DNA from: Aldehydirespirator sp965203575
GTDB taxonomy: Bacteria > Actinomycetota > Acidimicrobiia > Acidimicrobiales > Aldehydirespiratoraceae
DNA length: 64,000 nucleotides
Reading direction: 5' to 3'
Assembly (NCBI GenBank): GCA_965203575.1
Contig: OZ241894.1
Span: forward strand, 1,922,001 to 1,986,000
Shown here: positions 8,306-18,531 of the stretch, piece by piece
Layout of the letters: every line of letters starts with the position of its first letter
How positions within the stretch are numbered: position 1 is the first letter of the stretch
Translations under genes and position numbers: made by a program
The notes under the pieces: generated by a model
Database searches by the model: none
The model's input: only the letters and a program-made list of their open reading frames with translations
What the model was told of the DNA's origin: nothing

Positions 8306-8854
8306 TCACGCTCCGCAATGGGCGATGGTGCTGTCGATCCGGTCGGTGAGCCGCTGGCGGGCTCGGTGCACCCTGATGGCCACCGCGTTGGCCGAGATGC
8401 CCATGGCCTCGCCGATCTCGGCATGCGACAGCCCTTCCCATGCCACCAGCATCAGGATCTCCCGATCCTCTTCGCGCAGGGCGTACAGGGCCGGCAGCAG
8501 GGCCTCGGCCCGGTCCGACGTCTCGTAGCGGTCATCGGTCCAGGGGCCGGTACGAGCCGCGCCGTGGAGCTTGCCGTTGAGAGCGTGGCGACGCCGAGCG
8601 GACCGGTTGGCGGTGAGGATCGTGTTGCGGGCCACTCCGAAGAGCCACGCCCGCTCGAAGCCCTCCGGGATCTCGTCCCGACGGCGCCAGGCGACCAGGA
8701 GCGTGTCCGCGACCACTTCGTCGGCTGTCTGCTCATCCACACGTCTCCTGGCGTAGGCCAACAGCATCCGGTAGCTGTCGTGATAGAGGCCGGTGAACCA
8801 GTCCCTGTCTCTGCCTATGGGTGTCGTGACACCCTTCGTTCCGTTCGTGCCCAC
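8306..8854 (-). CDS. RNA polymerase sigma factor, ECF/sigma-70 family
   Basis: 182 residues from a GTG at 8854 preceded by AAAGGAAGAGAGGAAG; a longer in-frame start at 8998 exists but adds a non-conserved tail. Region 2 runs from FTGLYHDSYRMLLAYARRRV through ADEVVADTLLVAWRRRDEIP. Region 4 is LREEDREILMLVAWEGLSHA followed by EIGEAMGISANAVAIRVHRA. It should redirect core RNA polymerase to a small regulon. No classical zinc-binding anti-sigma gene follows, only the acidic 81-residue protein. Confidence 0.85.
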   Translation of the reverse strand: MGTNGTKGVTTPIGRDRDWFTGLYHDSYRMLLAYARRRVDEQTADEVVADTLLVAWRRRDEIPEGFERAWLFGVARNTILTANRSARRRHALNGKLHGAARTGPWTDDRYETSDRAEALLPALYALREEDREILMLVAWEGLSHAEIGEAMGISANAVAIRVHRARQRLTDRIDSTIAHCGA

Positions 8855-9239
8855 CTTCCTCTCTTCCTTTCTCCCCCCATTCGCAGCGGCGCGCCGGCCG
8901 GCCGGCGCATCCTCTTGCAGACCGGTGAAGGGGTCCCGCAGCCGCACCTGAGCCATCTGTTCGGGCCGCGGTGTTCGCCCGGCTCTCGGAAGCAACATCG
9001 AGCGAGGCGTGTGTCTTGCATGCCCCTATTCTCCCGGGCCGTCAAGGGCCTGTAAACGTGCCATCCGTCACACGTCACAGCCGTGCCCGACGCAGAGGCC
9101 GAGCGCGTAGGCGAATCTGCTGCATACGGGCGAGGCCGTGGCCCGAGCGGCCCGTGAGCGCAGCGAACAAGAGCGGGAGACACCCCGCCCCGACGCGACG
9201 GACATGCACCTACCCGCGCACGTTCGCAGTCGCGGATCG
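8855..9239. other. 385-base intergenic region with dispersed repeat copy
   Basis: No convincing gene. It holds an upstream in-frame extension of the sigma ORF and, at 9094-9186, one copy of the GC-rich dispersed repeat found at four places in the window. The 3' end of the gamma-glutamyltransferase gene lies just beyond. Confidence 0.6.
9094..9186 (+). repeat. Dispersed intergenic repeat, copy 1
   Basis: Core GGCCCGAGCGGCCCGTGAGC then GCAGCGAACAAGAGCGGGA is shared with copies at 15406-15457 (inverted), 24419-24515 and 41345-41442. The flanks (GAGGCCGAGCG... before, ACACCCCG after) also match copy at 24.4 kb, so the unit is about 90 bases. Confidence 0.7.
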
Positions 9240-10751
9240 TCAGGAAGCAGCCAGTGCCGCCCCTCCGGATCGGGGGTCGCTGGCCAGTTCGGCGACGCTC
9301 CTCCGGCCGCCGCGGCCCGTGTCGTGGCCGCCGACCACCAGCTGCAGCCCGCCGCCCACGTTGCTGGTGTGCCTCACCTCGTAGCCGGCCAGACGGGCGT
9401 CGTCATGCCAGGCGACGCCCGGCTCGGCGAAGGCGTACCACGGTTCGCCGATGCCGGCAGGCACGCCGAAGCGGTCGCCGGTGGGGCACACGAACCAGCG
9501 GGACCCGGCCGCGATGTCGGCCGTGGCCGCGCCCCGCCGGAAGCGCTGGACGGCCTGGGCCAGCCACTGCACCTGCCGGTCGCCCCCCGGGGTGGCCACC
9601 GTCATCCAGCCCGGCCCGGGCCGGCGCCGCACATGGGCCGCGCTGAGCGTGTGGGGCAGCACCGCGCCGCCCCGGAGATTGCACCCGGGCAGGTCCGCTC
9701 GATCCGACAGGGCGGTGCCTACCCGGTTGCTGAAGGCCACTCCGGTGCCGCCGGCCACCCAGCCGGTGCCGAACTGCACTCCGGCCAGGCTGTGCACCAC
9801 GGTCGCCGACAGGCCACCGGCGTCGAGCGCGGTGGCCACCGCGGTTCCCGCCGGGCGGGCCGGGCCGCGGATGCAGAACTCCGTGAGCTGCTGCTCGGTG
9901 AGCGGGGCCACTGCTTCGGCGAAGTCCCGCGAGGCCGGGTCGGCGCCGGGCGGCGCGGCGGCCAGCAGCGCAGGCGTGATGGCGGCCTGGCTCGGGGCGC
10001 CGGTCACCCACACCACGATGTCGTCGAGGTCGAATCGCTGGGCCACCTCGACGGTGGCCTCCACCGCGGCCAGATCGTCGTGGCGCAGCGCGGCCCCCTC
10101 GGCCTCGGCCGCCTCCACCAGCCGATCGGCCAGCCTCCCGCGGTAGAAGGCGTCGGGCCCCTGCCAGGCGATCGTCTCGAGGGTGGCGGCCAGATCCGGC
10201 ATCCGGATGGTTGCCCCCGCCTTCGGGGCTCGCTCGCTTCCCAGCATCCGTCGCAGGGCGGCGGAGTGGCCCCGGCTCTCGACCTTCTCGTACACGTCGG
10301 CCATGCGCGGTGTCACGGTGTGACCGGCCGCGGCCGTCAGAGCCCCGGCGAAGAGGTTGGTCCAGTCGAGCCTTCCGTGGGCCCTCCACGCGGCCTCCGC
10401 GCCCCGGAGCGAGCCGGGCACCACCGCGTTGCGGGGACCGCTGGTCGGGGGCCAGCCCTCACGAGCCGCGCTGTCGCCGCCGGCCGGGGCCAGAGGAGCC
10501 CGCGACCACCCGCCGTAGACCTGCACCCCGCCGTCCGCTCCGTCGTCGCGGCCCGCGTCGGCGACCAGCGCCACCATCTCGCCGCCGGGGCCGGACTGGG
10601 GGGCGTTCACCACCCACTGGGTGAACGCCGCGGCCAGCGCCGCGTCCACCGCGGTGCCGCCGGCCCGCAACGCCTCGACCCCCGCCTCGGTGGCGAGCCT
10701 GTGGCCGCTGGCCACTCCCGCCGACCCGGTCACCGACCCGGCGATCTTCAT
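9240..10751 (-). CDS. Gamma-glutamyltransferase family protein (Ntn hydrolase)
   Basis: 503 residues. N-terminal GVASGHRLATEAGVEALRAG and GPGGEMVALV match the large subunit. The autocatalytic Thr is most likely T303 in AGTAVATALDAGG, aligning with TTHYSVVD of characterised enzymes. Downstream, FGTGWVAGGTGVAFSNRVG and VATPGGDRQVQW are small-subunit motifs. No signal peptide is visible, so it is probably cytoplasmic, unlike periplasmic Ggt. Last gene of a minus-strand operon with AAA ATPase, cupins and amidohydrolase. Such proteins also include cephalosporin acylases and other amide hydrolases. Confidence 0.82.
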   Translation of the reverse strand: MKIAGSVTGSAGVASGHRLATEAGVEALRAGGTAVDAALAAAFTQWVVNAPQSGPGGEMVALVADAGRDDGADGGVQVYGGWSRAPLAPAGGDSAAREGWPPTSGPRNAVVPGSLRGAEAAWRAHGRLDWTNLFAGALTAAAGHTVTPRMADVYEKVESRGHSAALRRMLGSERAPKAGATIRMPDLAATLETIAWQGPDAFYRGRLADRLVEAAEAEGAALRHDDLAAVEATVEVAQRFDLDDIVVWVTGAPSQAAITPALLAAAPPGADPASRDFAEAVAPLTEQQLTEFCIRGPARPAGTAVATALDAGGLSATVVHSLAGVQFGTGWVAGGTGVAFSNRVGTALSDRADLPGCNLRGGAVLPHTLSAAHVRRRPGPGWMTVATPGGDRQVQWLAQAVQRFRRGAATADIAAGSRWFVCPTGDRFGVPAGIGEPWYAFAEPGVAWHDDARLAGYEVRHTSNVGGGLQLVVGGHDTGRGGRRSVAELASDPRSGGAALAAS

Positions 10752-10758
10752 TGCGCAG

Positions 10759-12824
<2,066 letters not shown>

Positions 12825-12828
<4 letters not shown>

Positions 12829-12872
12829 GGCCCCGCCGTCCCCTTGGGAGCGCAGGCCGCCAAGCGGGTCAG
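12825..12872 (-). other. Possible CTG-initiated mini-ORF before the AAA gene
   Basis: Fifteen codons beginning LTRLAACAPKG; the CTG overlaps the cupin stop (CTGA) and the TGA overlaps the AAA GTG start. The peptide resembles residues 9-19 of the AAA protein (VTRLAARPAPG), suggesting a decayed duplication of its start. CTG initiation is uncertain. Confidence 0.35.
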
Positions 12873-13390
12873 CTGTGCCGGGCCTGCCACTCCGGGCACG
12901 GTTCGAGCACCTCCATGGCCACCCCTCCCTCGGGGCTGATGGCCGAGTCGAGGTTGGCCCAGCACACCAGCATCCTGGTCGGTCCCACGCCGGTGTTGAA
13001 GTGCTGGTAGGTCACCCCCGACTCCTTGATCGGGACGGCGATCACGTCGCCCTCCTCCCATTCGTGGGCCCGGCCGTCGAGCACGGTGTGGCCGCTGCCG
13101 GCCATCACGAAGTGGATGATCCCGCCCTGGCAGTACAGCTTGCCGCTGTTGGAGCCCTGGGGGATCTCCAGTTCGTGGAAGTAGAGGGCCCTGGTGCTGG
13201 GCGTCTCCAGGTGGGGATGCAAGTACCACCGCATGGTCCCCATGCGGTTCAGCTCGGGCTCGCAGTCCTCCCGGCCGATGAGGTTCCTGGCCTTGGCCCG
13301 GCGGTCGCGCTCGTCCCGCGACTCGGCGAAGGTGAGGTCGTAGAGGGTCTGGTCGTTGAGCGCCTGGTCGGAGAGGGTCTGGTCAGCCAT
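12869..13390 (-). CDS. Cupin domain protein (second of pair)
   Basis: 173 residues from an ATG at 13390 that overlaps the end of the upstream cupin by eight bases. A single double-stranded beta-helix is visible: GGIIHFVMAGSGHTVLDGRA and EWEEGDVIAVPIKESGVTYQ then HFNTG, with a His in each cupin motif. The metal set looks incomplete compared with HxH-E-H enzymes. Paired cupins in an amidohydrolase operon often act as ring-cleaving dioxygenases or isomerases on aromatic acids; that role is inferred only. Confidence 0.8.
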   Translation of the reverse strand: MADQTLSDQALNDQTLYDLTFAESRDERDRRAKARNLIGREDCEPELNRMGTMRWYLHPHLETPSTRALYFHELEIPQGSNSGKLYCQGGIIHFVMAGSGHTVLDGRAHEWEEGDVIAVPIKESGVTYQHFNTGVGPTRMLVCWANLDSAISPEGGVAMEVLEPCPEWQARHS

Positions 13391-14009
13391 CGCCGGCCCT
13401 CTCGCCGATGATGCGGGTGACGGCCACGATGGGATCCTCGCCGGCTTCGCCGTCGGTATCGCCCGGGTCGCCGGTGCCGGTGTCGGTGGCCGCCACCTCC
13501 CGCCAGTTCGACTGCTCCTTGACCTGGGCCAGCATCGAGCCGGTCTGGAACAGAAACGGGATGTAGATGAAGGCGATCCACTGCGAGCTCTGGGAGTCGT
13601 CATAGTTGAAGTGCTGGTGCTCGACGCCGCCGGGCTTCACCGGCAGGATCAGCAGATCGCCGGGCTTCCAGTGGTACTCCACCCCGTCGAACACGCTGTA
13701 GCCCGCGCCCCGGGTGACGTAGATCACCAGCCCGCCCTGATGGGTGTGGGCCCCCGACTCGGTCTGGATGTCCTTGCGGAACACCATCCAGTCCTGCACC
13801 GCCCGGTTCTCGGCCCTCATGTGCAGGTAGTACTTGCTGCGGCCCTGGCGGGACTGCTGCCAGGGCAGGTCCTTGCCCTTGATCACCACCTGGCCGCTGT
13901 CGGCCAGGTTGCGCCGCTCGGCGAACGTGGAGAAGAAGACCTCGTAGGGGTGCCGGTCCTCCTCGCTGCGGTCACGCTCTCTCAGCCGGGTCTGCTCTCG
14001 TTCGACCAT
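13383..14009 (-). CDS. Cupin domain protein (first of pair)
   Basis: 208 residues. The cupin motif 1 is SGAHTHQGGLVIYVTRGAGY with HTH as likely metal ligands, followed by YHWKPGDLLILPVKPGGVEH and QHFNYDD as motif 2. The acidic, Gly/Thr/Asp-rich C-terminal tail is unlike the second cupin. It is the partner of the following cupin, with overlapping stop and start, and lies 71 bases after the amidohydrolase gene. Confidence 0.82.
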   Translation of the reverse strand: MVEREQTRLRERDRSEEDRHPYEVFFSTFAERRNLADSGQVVIKGKDLPWQQSRQGRSKYYLHMRAENRAVQDWMVFRKDIQTESGAHTHQGGLVIYVTRGAGYSVFDGVEYHWKPGDLLILPVKPGGVEHQHFNYDDSQSSQWIAFIYIPFLFQTGSMLAQVKEQSNWREVAATDTGTGDPGDTDGEAGEDPIVAVTRIIGERAGDG

Positions 14010-14080
14010 GATCCGTCCCTTCTGGGTCCTGTCTGTTGAGTCTGGCGTGCCCCGGCCGCGCCGCTCGGCTGCTGCGACGG

Positions 14081-15277
14081 TCAGGCCGCCATGCGCAGGA
14101 ACCGGGTGGCGTTGCCCGAGAACAGTCTCTCGCGTTTGGCGCCGTCTTCAATGCCCCATGCCAGCGCCGCGCCCGGCGAGTCGGGGAAACGGCACTGGGC
14201 GTGGGGGAAGTCCGACTGGTACATGAGCACCCCGTCGCCCAGGACGCTGTCGACGTAGTCGTAGATCTTGCGGCCCTCGTAGAGCTCGATGCCGCAGTAG
14301 ACGTGACCGGCCCGGGCGTACTCCGACGGCAGCATCGAGAGCTGCGGCCCCTTGCTCTTGAGGTGCCTGGACTGGCCGTCGAGGCGCAGCAGCCATTCGG
14401 GCAGCCAACCGCAGCCGGTCTCGGAGAAGCCCACCCGGAAGTTGGGGTGGCGGTCGAACACCCCCGACAGCAGCAGGTAGGCCAGCCGCAGCTGCGCCCC
14501 CCACGGATGGGCCGCGGTGCGGGCCACCACGATGTTGTCCCACACGTCGCGGTAGCCGGGGAAGTAGGGCGGCTCGTAGAAGAACGAGTGGTGCAGCAGG
14601 GGCAGGTCGGCGGCGGCCAGCGCGGCCCAGATCGGCTCGAGGTCGGGGTCGTCGATCGGGTAGCCCTCGGCCAGCGCGAGCATGGCTCCGGCCACCGACG
14701 GCTGATCACCGCACTCCTCGATGTGGCCCACCGACCATTCGACGTCCTCGCCGGTGAGCAGCAGCAGGCTCTTGAGCCGGCCGGTGTCGATCGAGCAGAA
14801 GTCGGTCATGTAGCGGGCGTAGGACTCGTACAGCCCGGTGGCCACGCCGGTGGGGCACACCGTCACCGACTGGGGCCACGTGCCGGGGATGAGCAGGTGC
14901 ACGTCGGTGCCCTCGCGGTCCATGTCGGCGATGCGGCCCTCGGCGTTGTCGTGGCCGACGCCGTAGCGGGGTGAGTCCTCGGTGACGACCAGGCCCCGGA
15001 TCTTGCCCTCCAGCGCGGCCCGGCCGCCCGCGCCCAGCTTCTCCTCGAGGTGCGACTTCTCGCCGATCTCCCTCAGGTAGCCGCGAGGCTCGATGCTGAG
15101 GTTGGTCCAGGGGCCGTCGGGGTCGCCGTAGGTGAGGGGCAGTTCCACCCGGCGCTCGTAGTGGGCCAGCTCGGCGTCCCAGCGGTCCAGCAGCTGCTGG
15201 TCGGCGTAGCGCTTGAGCACCTCCACCGACGGCCACACATGGGTGTCGGTGTCGATGATGGTCAGGCCGTCGCGCAC
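14081..15277 (-). CDS. Amidohydrolase (ACMSD-like, amidohydrolase-2 family)
   Basis: 398 residues. Metal-binding elements are IIDTDTHVWPS at the N terminus, LLHHSFFYEPPYFPGYRD in mid-protein, and YQSDFPHAQCRFPDS with the conserved Asp near the C terminus. The family includes decarboxylases and hydrolases of catechol or aromatic degradation (ACMSD, OMA hydratase, gamma-resorcylate decarboxylase). With two cupins downstream, a route for an aromatic or cyclic acid is plausible. First gene of the operon; a TACAAT -10 lies about 67 bases upstream. Confidence 0.85.
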   Translation of the reverse strand: MRDGLTIIDTDTHVWPSVEVLKRYADQQLLDRWDAELAHYERRVELPLTYGDPDGPWTNLSIEPRGYLREIGEKSHLEEKLGAGGRAALEGKIRGLVVTEDSPRYGVGHDNAEGRIADMDREGTDVHLLIPGTWPQSVTVCPTGVATGLYESYARYMTDFCSIDTGRLKSLLLLTGEDVEWSVGHIEECGDQPSVAGAMLALAEGYPIDDPDLEPIWAALAAADLPLLHHSFFYEPPYFPGYRDVWDNIVVARTAAHPWGAQLRLAYLLLSGVFDRHPNFRVGFSETGCGWLPEWLLRLDGQSRHLKSKGPQLSMLPSEYARAGHVYCGIELYEGRKIYDYVDSVLGDGVLMYQSDFPHAQCRFPDSPGAALAWGIEDGAKRERLFSGNATRFLRMAA

Positions 15278-15343
15278 GCTGTTCCTCCTGGTTGCAGCTG
15301 ATCGCTTCCGGTAGCGCCGCTTCCGGCCGACCCGCAGCGCCGG

Positions 15344-15354
15344 ATTGTATACCG
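15344..15354 (-). promoter_or_regulatory. ATTGTATACCG promoter/operator element
   Basis: On the minus strand it gives TACAAT, a good TANNNT -10 hexamer, 67 bases before the amidohydrolase ATG. It carries the same TTGTATACC core as the sites at 1655 and 7979. It sits in the divergent gap with the FAD oxidoreductase, so a regulator bound here could affect both. Confidence 0.45.
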
Positions 15355-15405
15355 TTTGGGAGGTGAGCCTGCATCGGGGATTGGAGGCCCAACGGATGGG
15401 CTGTG

Positions 15406-15457
15406 CACCCCGCTCTTGTTCGCTGCGCTCACCGGGCCGCTCGGGCCCGGGCGTGGC
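15406..15457 (-). repeat. Dispersed intergenic repeat, copy 2 (inverted)
   Basis: The reverse complement contains GGTGAGCGCAGCGAACAAG then AGCGGGGTG preceded by GGGCCCGAGCGGCCC, matching copies at 9.1, 24.4 and 41.4 kb. It ends 12 bases before the start of the FAD oxidoreductase gene. Confidence 0.65.
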
Positions 15458-15468
15458 AGGCTGACCTG

Positions 15469-16581
15469 ATGCGCGTGGTTGTGATCGGTGCCGGGATCGC
15501 GGGCGCGTCGGCGGCCTGGCACCTGGCCGGCCACGCCTCCGTGGTGATGGTGGAGCGGGAGGCCCATCCCGGTGCCCATGCCACCGGCCGGTCCGCCGCC
15601 CTCCACACCGAGACCTCGGGCGCTCCCGTGGTGAGCGCGCTGGCCGCGGCCAGCCGCCCGTTCCTGGCCGACCCGCCGGAGGGGTTCGCCGACCATGCGC
15701 TGCTGTCGGATAGGGGCCTGTTGTGGATCGCCCGGGCCGCCGAGCGGGACCGGCTCGAGGGCAAGGCGGCCGCCGCCGAGGCTCACGGTGTCGAGGTCCA
15801 TCGACTCGACTCCTCCCGATGCTGCGAGCTGGTAGGCGTGCTGCGCCCCGACGCCGCCGACGCGGGCGTCTACGAGCCCCACGCCATGAACATCGATGTG
15901 GACGGTCTGCTGCAGGGCTTCCTGCGGGGTGCTCGACGCCGGGGTGTCGAACTGCATGTGGGCGCTGGGATCAGCGCGGCCACGGCGCGGGCCGGCGGCT
16001 GGCGGGTGAAGGCCGGTGATCGGCATTGGGACTGCGACGTGGTCGTCAACGCGGCCGGCGCCTGGTGCGACCAGCTGGCGGGGCTGTCCGGCGTGGCGCC
16101 GCTGGGGTTGCGGCCGCTGCGCCGCTCGGTGTTCGTGTTCCCGCCGCCGGAGGGGGTCTCCACCGCGGGCTGGCCCATGGTGTGGGACATCGGCGACCGG
16201 TTCTACTTCGAGCCCGAGGGTCCCCTGCTGCTGGTGTCTCCGGTCGACGAGACTCCCAGCGAGCCGTGCGACGCCCGCCCGGAGACGGAGGACATCGCGC
16301 TGGGCGTGGAGGAGCTCGAGGCGGCCACCACGCTCCGGGTCCGGGGCGTGCGCCGCACCTGGGCCGGCCTGCGAACCTTCGCTCCCGACCGGGTGCCGGT
16401 CGCCGGCTTCGACCCGGACCATCCGGGGTTCTTCTGGCTCGCCGGCCAGGGCGGCTACGGCATCAAGACCTCCCCGGCGTTGGGGCGCCTGGCCGCCGCC
16501 CTGATCATCGGCGAGTGCGAACCGCCGCCTCTGCCGTCGGGGTCGGTCGACGCCCTGAGCCCGGCCCGGTTCCGAGCCTGA
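15469..16581 (+). CDS. FAD-dependent oxidoreductase (DadA/glycine oxidase-like)
   Basis: 370 residues. The N terminus is a Rossmann FAD site, VVVIGAGIAGASAAWHLAGH, with an acidic residue at the end of beta-2 (MVEREAHPG). The C-terminal RTWAGLRTFAPDRVPVAG and FFWLAGQGGYGIKTSPALG match the DAAO-fold glycine/D-amino-acid oxidase family. It is probably an amine or amino-acid oxidase. ATG at 15469 is chosen because the DNA upstream is a dispersed repeat. Divergent from the amidohydrolase operon. Confidence 0.86.
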   Translation: MRVVVIGAGIAGASAAWHLAGHASVVMVEREAHPGAHATGRSAALHTETSGAPVVSALAAASRPFLADPPEGFADHALLSDRGLLWIARAAERDRLEGKAAAAEAHGVEVHRLDSSRCCELVGVLRPDAADAGVYEPHAMNIDVDGLLQGFLRGARRRGVELHVGAGISAATARAGGWRVKAGDRHWDCDVVVNAAGAWCDQLAGLSGVAPLGLRPLRRSVFVFPPPEGVSTAGWPMVWDIGDRFYFEPEGPLLLVSPVDETPSEPCDARPETEDIALGVEELEAATTLRVRGVRRTWAGLRTFAPDRVPVAGFDPDHPGFFWLAGQGGYGIKTSPALGRLAAALIIGECEPPPLPSGSVDALSPARFRA

Positions 16582-16696
16582 CTTCCCGAGCCTGGCTTCC
16601 CGAGCCTGGGTCCCCGGAGCCTGGGTCCCCGGAGCCTGGGTCCCCGGAGCCTGGGTCCCCGGAGCCTGGGTCCCCGGAGCCTGGGTCCCCGGAGCC
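16574..16696 (+). repeat. 15-base tandem repeat after the FAD oxidoreductase
   Basis: Six perfect copies of a 15-base unit (CCTGGGTCCCCGGAG) from 16605, preceded by two diverged copies that begin at the stop codon region. The period would keep frame, but it lies outside the gene and between convergent genes. Confidence 0.85.
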
Positions 16697-16707
16697 GGCG
16701 GCGCGGC

Positions 16708-17067
16708 CTAGCCGGGATCGATGGGCAGGGCGGTCACGTCGGCGGGGTCGTGCTCGGCGATGTCGTGTCGGCGGCCGCCGGTGATCAGCGACCTCTTGAC
16801 GGCCTTGGCCGCCAGTTCCTCCAGGTCGTCCCGCCGGGGGTCGGTCAGGTAGGCGTCGATCGCGGCGGTGTCCGGGAAGGAGAGCACCAGCACCGCGTCG
16901 GGCCGGCCGGGACCGCCCTTCACCTCGCTGGCTCGTCGCTCGGCCCGGCCGTCCTGGCGGGCCGCCAGCTTGAGCAGCCGGTTGATGTAGCGCTCGAACT
17001 GGCGCTTCGGCCCGGCGCGCCACAGCCGGAGCGTCAATTCGATGCGCTGGTCGGCGTCACCGCTCAC
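16708..17067 (-). CDS. Hypothetical protein, ferredoxin-fold-like
   Basis: 119 residues from a GTG at 17067. The order RIELTLRLWRAG, a helix (FERYINRLLKLAARQ), VLVLSFPDTAAIDAYLTDPR and a final helix resembles small dimeric alpha/beta-barrel proteins such as DUF1330, but I do not recognise the family firmly. A TACAAT hexamer lies a few bases upstream of the GTG, fitting a leaderless transcript. Function unknown. Confidence 0.6.
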   Translation of the reverse strand: MSGDADQRIELTLRLWRAGPKRQFERYINRLLKLAARQDGRAERRASEVKGGPGRPDAVLVLSFPDTAAIDAYLTDPRRDDLEELAAKAVKRSLITGGRRHDIAEHDPADVTALPIDPG

Positions 17068-17130
17068 ACGACGATTGTACGTCTCACCTCCGACACGCCC
17101 CGGAGCGACCCGGTCCGGGCTGGCTGCTGA

Positions 17131-17270
17131 TTCTTGGGGGGATTTCTGTGTACCTACGACACAAGACCAACCCGAGATTTCCGCGGAGGGCTGGGCGCTG
17201 TTTCTTGGGGGGATTTCTGTGTACCTACGACACAAGACCAACCCGAGATCTCCGCGGAGGGCTGGGTGCG
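17131..17270 (+). repeat. CCGAGATTT repeat family, two tandem copies
   Basis: Two copies, 71 bases apart, each beginning TTCTTGGGGGGATTTCTGTG and containing ACAAGACCAACCCGAGAT. They match, at roughly three quarters of positions, the four-copy array at 55.65-55.99 kb and inverted copies at 32.1 kb. They lie between two minus-strand genes. Confidence 0.75.
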
Positions 17271-17275
17271 GTGCG

Positions 17276-18472
17276 CTACCGGCGGGCGGCCCTTCGCCTT
17301 GCGCCGGCCCGCTGCTGCTCGAACCGCTCGGGGTCGAGCCGCCGGCCCAACTCTTCGATGCGCAGGCCCCGGGTCTCGATGGGGGCGACGCCGGCGTCGG
17401 CCAGGCCCTGGTAGCGGGCGGCCAGGGCCTCCTTCTTGCGCACCTGATGGGGCTGGCAGTCGTCGAGTTCCGCGGGCGTCATCGCGTCGGTCACTACCAG
17501 GTCGCCCGCAGCCGCCGCCGAGACCACCAGGTCCTCGCCTACCGGGGTGCGGACGATGATCCCGTTGAACCCGTCGTCCTCGCCGGTGGGGGCGCCGCCC
17601 GGCCAGATGTCGGCCGAGGCGACGTCGGCCGCCTCGCCCAAGGCGTCGGGGCAGAACTTGCAGCGGGTCTCGATGTCCCAGCCCGACTCGTCCTCCCACA
17701 GCTCGAGGTAGGTCTTGGTGAACCGGCGCCCGTCCCGGGTCTCGACCACGGTCGGTCCGGGGTTGCCGTGCCCCCGGTAGCGGAACAGCGCCACGTCGTC
17801 CTCGTCCAGGCCGAACTCGTCGAGCACGGCCTGAGACTTGGTGAGCCGGGACTGCCCCCCGCATACCAGCACCAGCCGGACGACGCACAGCTCGTCGATG
17901 CGCGGGTCTGTCCTTGACAGCGAGTGGACCGCCGTCAGGTCGCAGGGCTTGGCGATGAGGGCGAAGGGCTGGTCGCGGTCCAGCGCGGCGGCCAGGCCGG
18001 CCAGCGGGGCGGTCGGCCCGTAGCGCGACCCGGTGTTGGCCTGCACCGATTCCGGGGTCTCGGAGATGACCCAGCGGCTGCGCATGGGCCTCTCCGGGTC
18101 GGCGCCGACGTGCAGCACGAAGTCCACCCGGCCGGTGCGCAGCGCATGGACGCCCAGCGCGGTCAGCACTCCGCCGGTGGCGCCCTCGTATCGCACCTCC
18201 GGGTGGCCGGCCCAGGCCCTCGCCATGTACCGGTAGGCGCCCCAGACCGGGTCGGTGTGGCGACTGTCGGAGGGACGGGCCTCGGCCACCGCGCCTGGGC
18301 ACGCGGCCACCAGCTGAGTCTCCTCGGCCGGTGTGAACCCGTCCACCGGCGACGGTCGCAGCGACCCGGCCGGGGTCATGGCCATCTCGACCCGTCCCCC
18401 GGTGAGGGCCTCACACAGCCCGCAGCCGATGCACATGTCGTCGGCGACGATCTCGGTGATGGTGCGGGTCAT
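17276..18472 (-). CDS. Coenzyme F420 hydrogenase/dehydrogenase beta-subunit family
   Basis: 398 residues. The N terminus has CIGCGLCEAL (iron-sulfur cysteines), then VRYEGATGGVLTALGVHALR, FALIAKPCDLTAVHSL, and TRCKFCPDALGEAADVASAD, the FrhB-family cluster and flavin region. FrhB proteins pass electrons between FAD, an iron-sulfur cluster and F420 or similar. No hydrogenase subunits are nearby, so it is a stand-alone member. The ATG at 18472 overlaps the stop of a mini-ORF duplicating its own start. Co-transcribed with the racemase-family gene. Confidence 0.84.
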   Translation of the reverse strand: MTRTITEIVADDMCIGCGLCEALTGGRVEMAMTPAGSLRPSPVDGFTPAEETQLVAACPGAVAEARPSDSRHTDPVWGAYRYMARAWAGHPEVRYEGATGGVLTALGVHALRTGRVDFVLHVGADPERPMRSRWVISETPESVQANTGSRYGPTAPLAGLAAALDRDQPFALIAKPCDLTAVHSLSRTDPRIDELCVVRLVLVCGGQSRLTKSQAVLDEFGLDEDDVALFRYRGHGNPGPTVVETRDGRRFTKTYLELWEDESGWDIETRCKFCPDALGEAADVASADIWPGGAPTGEDDGFNGIIVRTPVGEDLVVSAAAAGDLVVTDAMTPAELDDCQPHQVRKKEALAARYQGLADAGVAPIETRGLRIEELGRRLDPERFEQQRAGARRRAARR

Positions 18473-18531
18473 GGCCGGCCGATGCACATGTCGGTGGCGA
18501 CGATCTCGGTGATGGTGCGGGTCCGGGTCAT
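18469..18531 (-). other. Coupled 20-codon mini-ORF copying the next gene's start
   Basis: Begins MTRTRTITEIVATDMCIG and ends TGA; the downstream protein begins MTRTITEIVADDMCIG. Its ATG overlaps the stop of the racemase-family gene (ATGA) and its TGA overlaps the start of the F420-hydrogenase-beta-like gene. This is a one-unit version of the arrays at 3.2 and 53.4 kb. Confidence 0.85.

Noticed and set aside
8852..8998. Longer N terminus for the sigma factor starting at 8998
   Set aside because: The extra 48 residues are not sigma-like and a strong purine-rich ribosome site precedes the GTG at 8854.
17276..18472. Subunit of a true F420-reducing hydrogenase
   Set aside because: No NiFe hydrogenase large or small subunit genes are near; stand-alone FrhB-family proteins are common.
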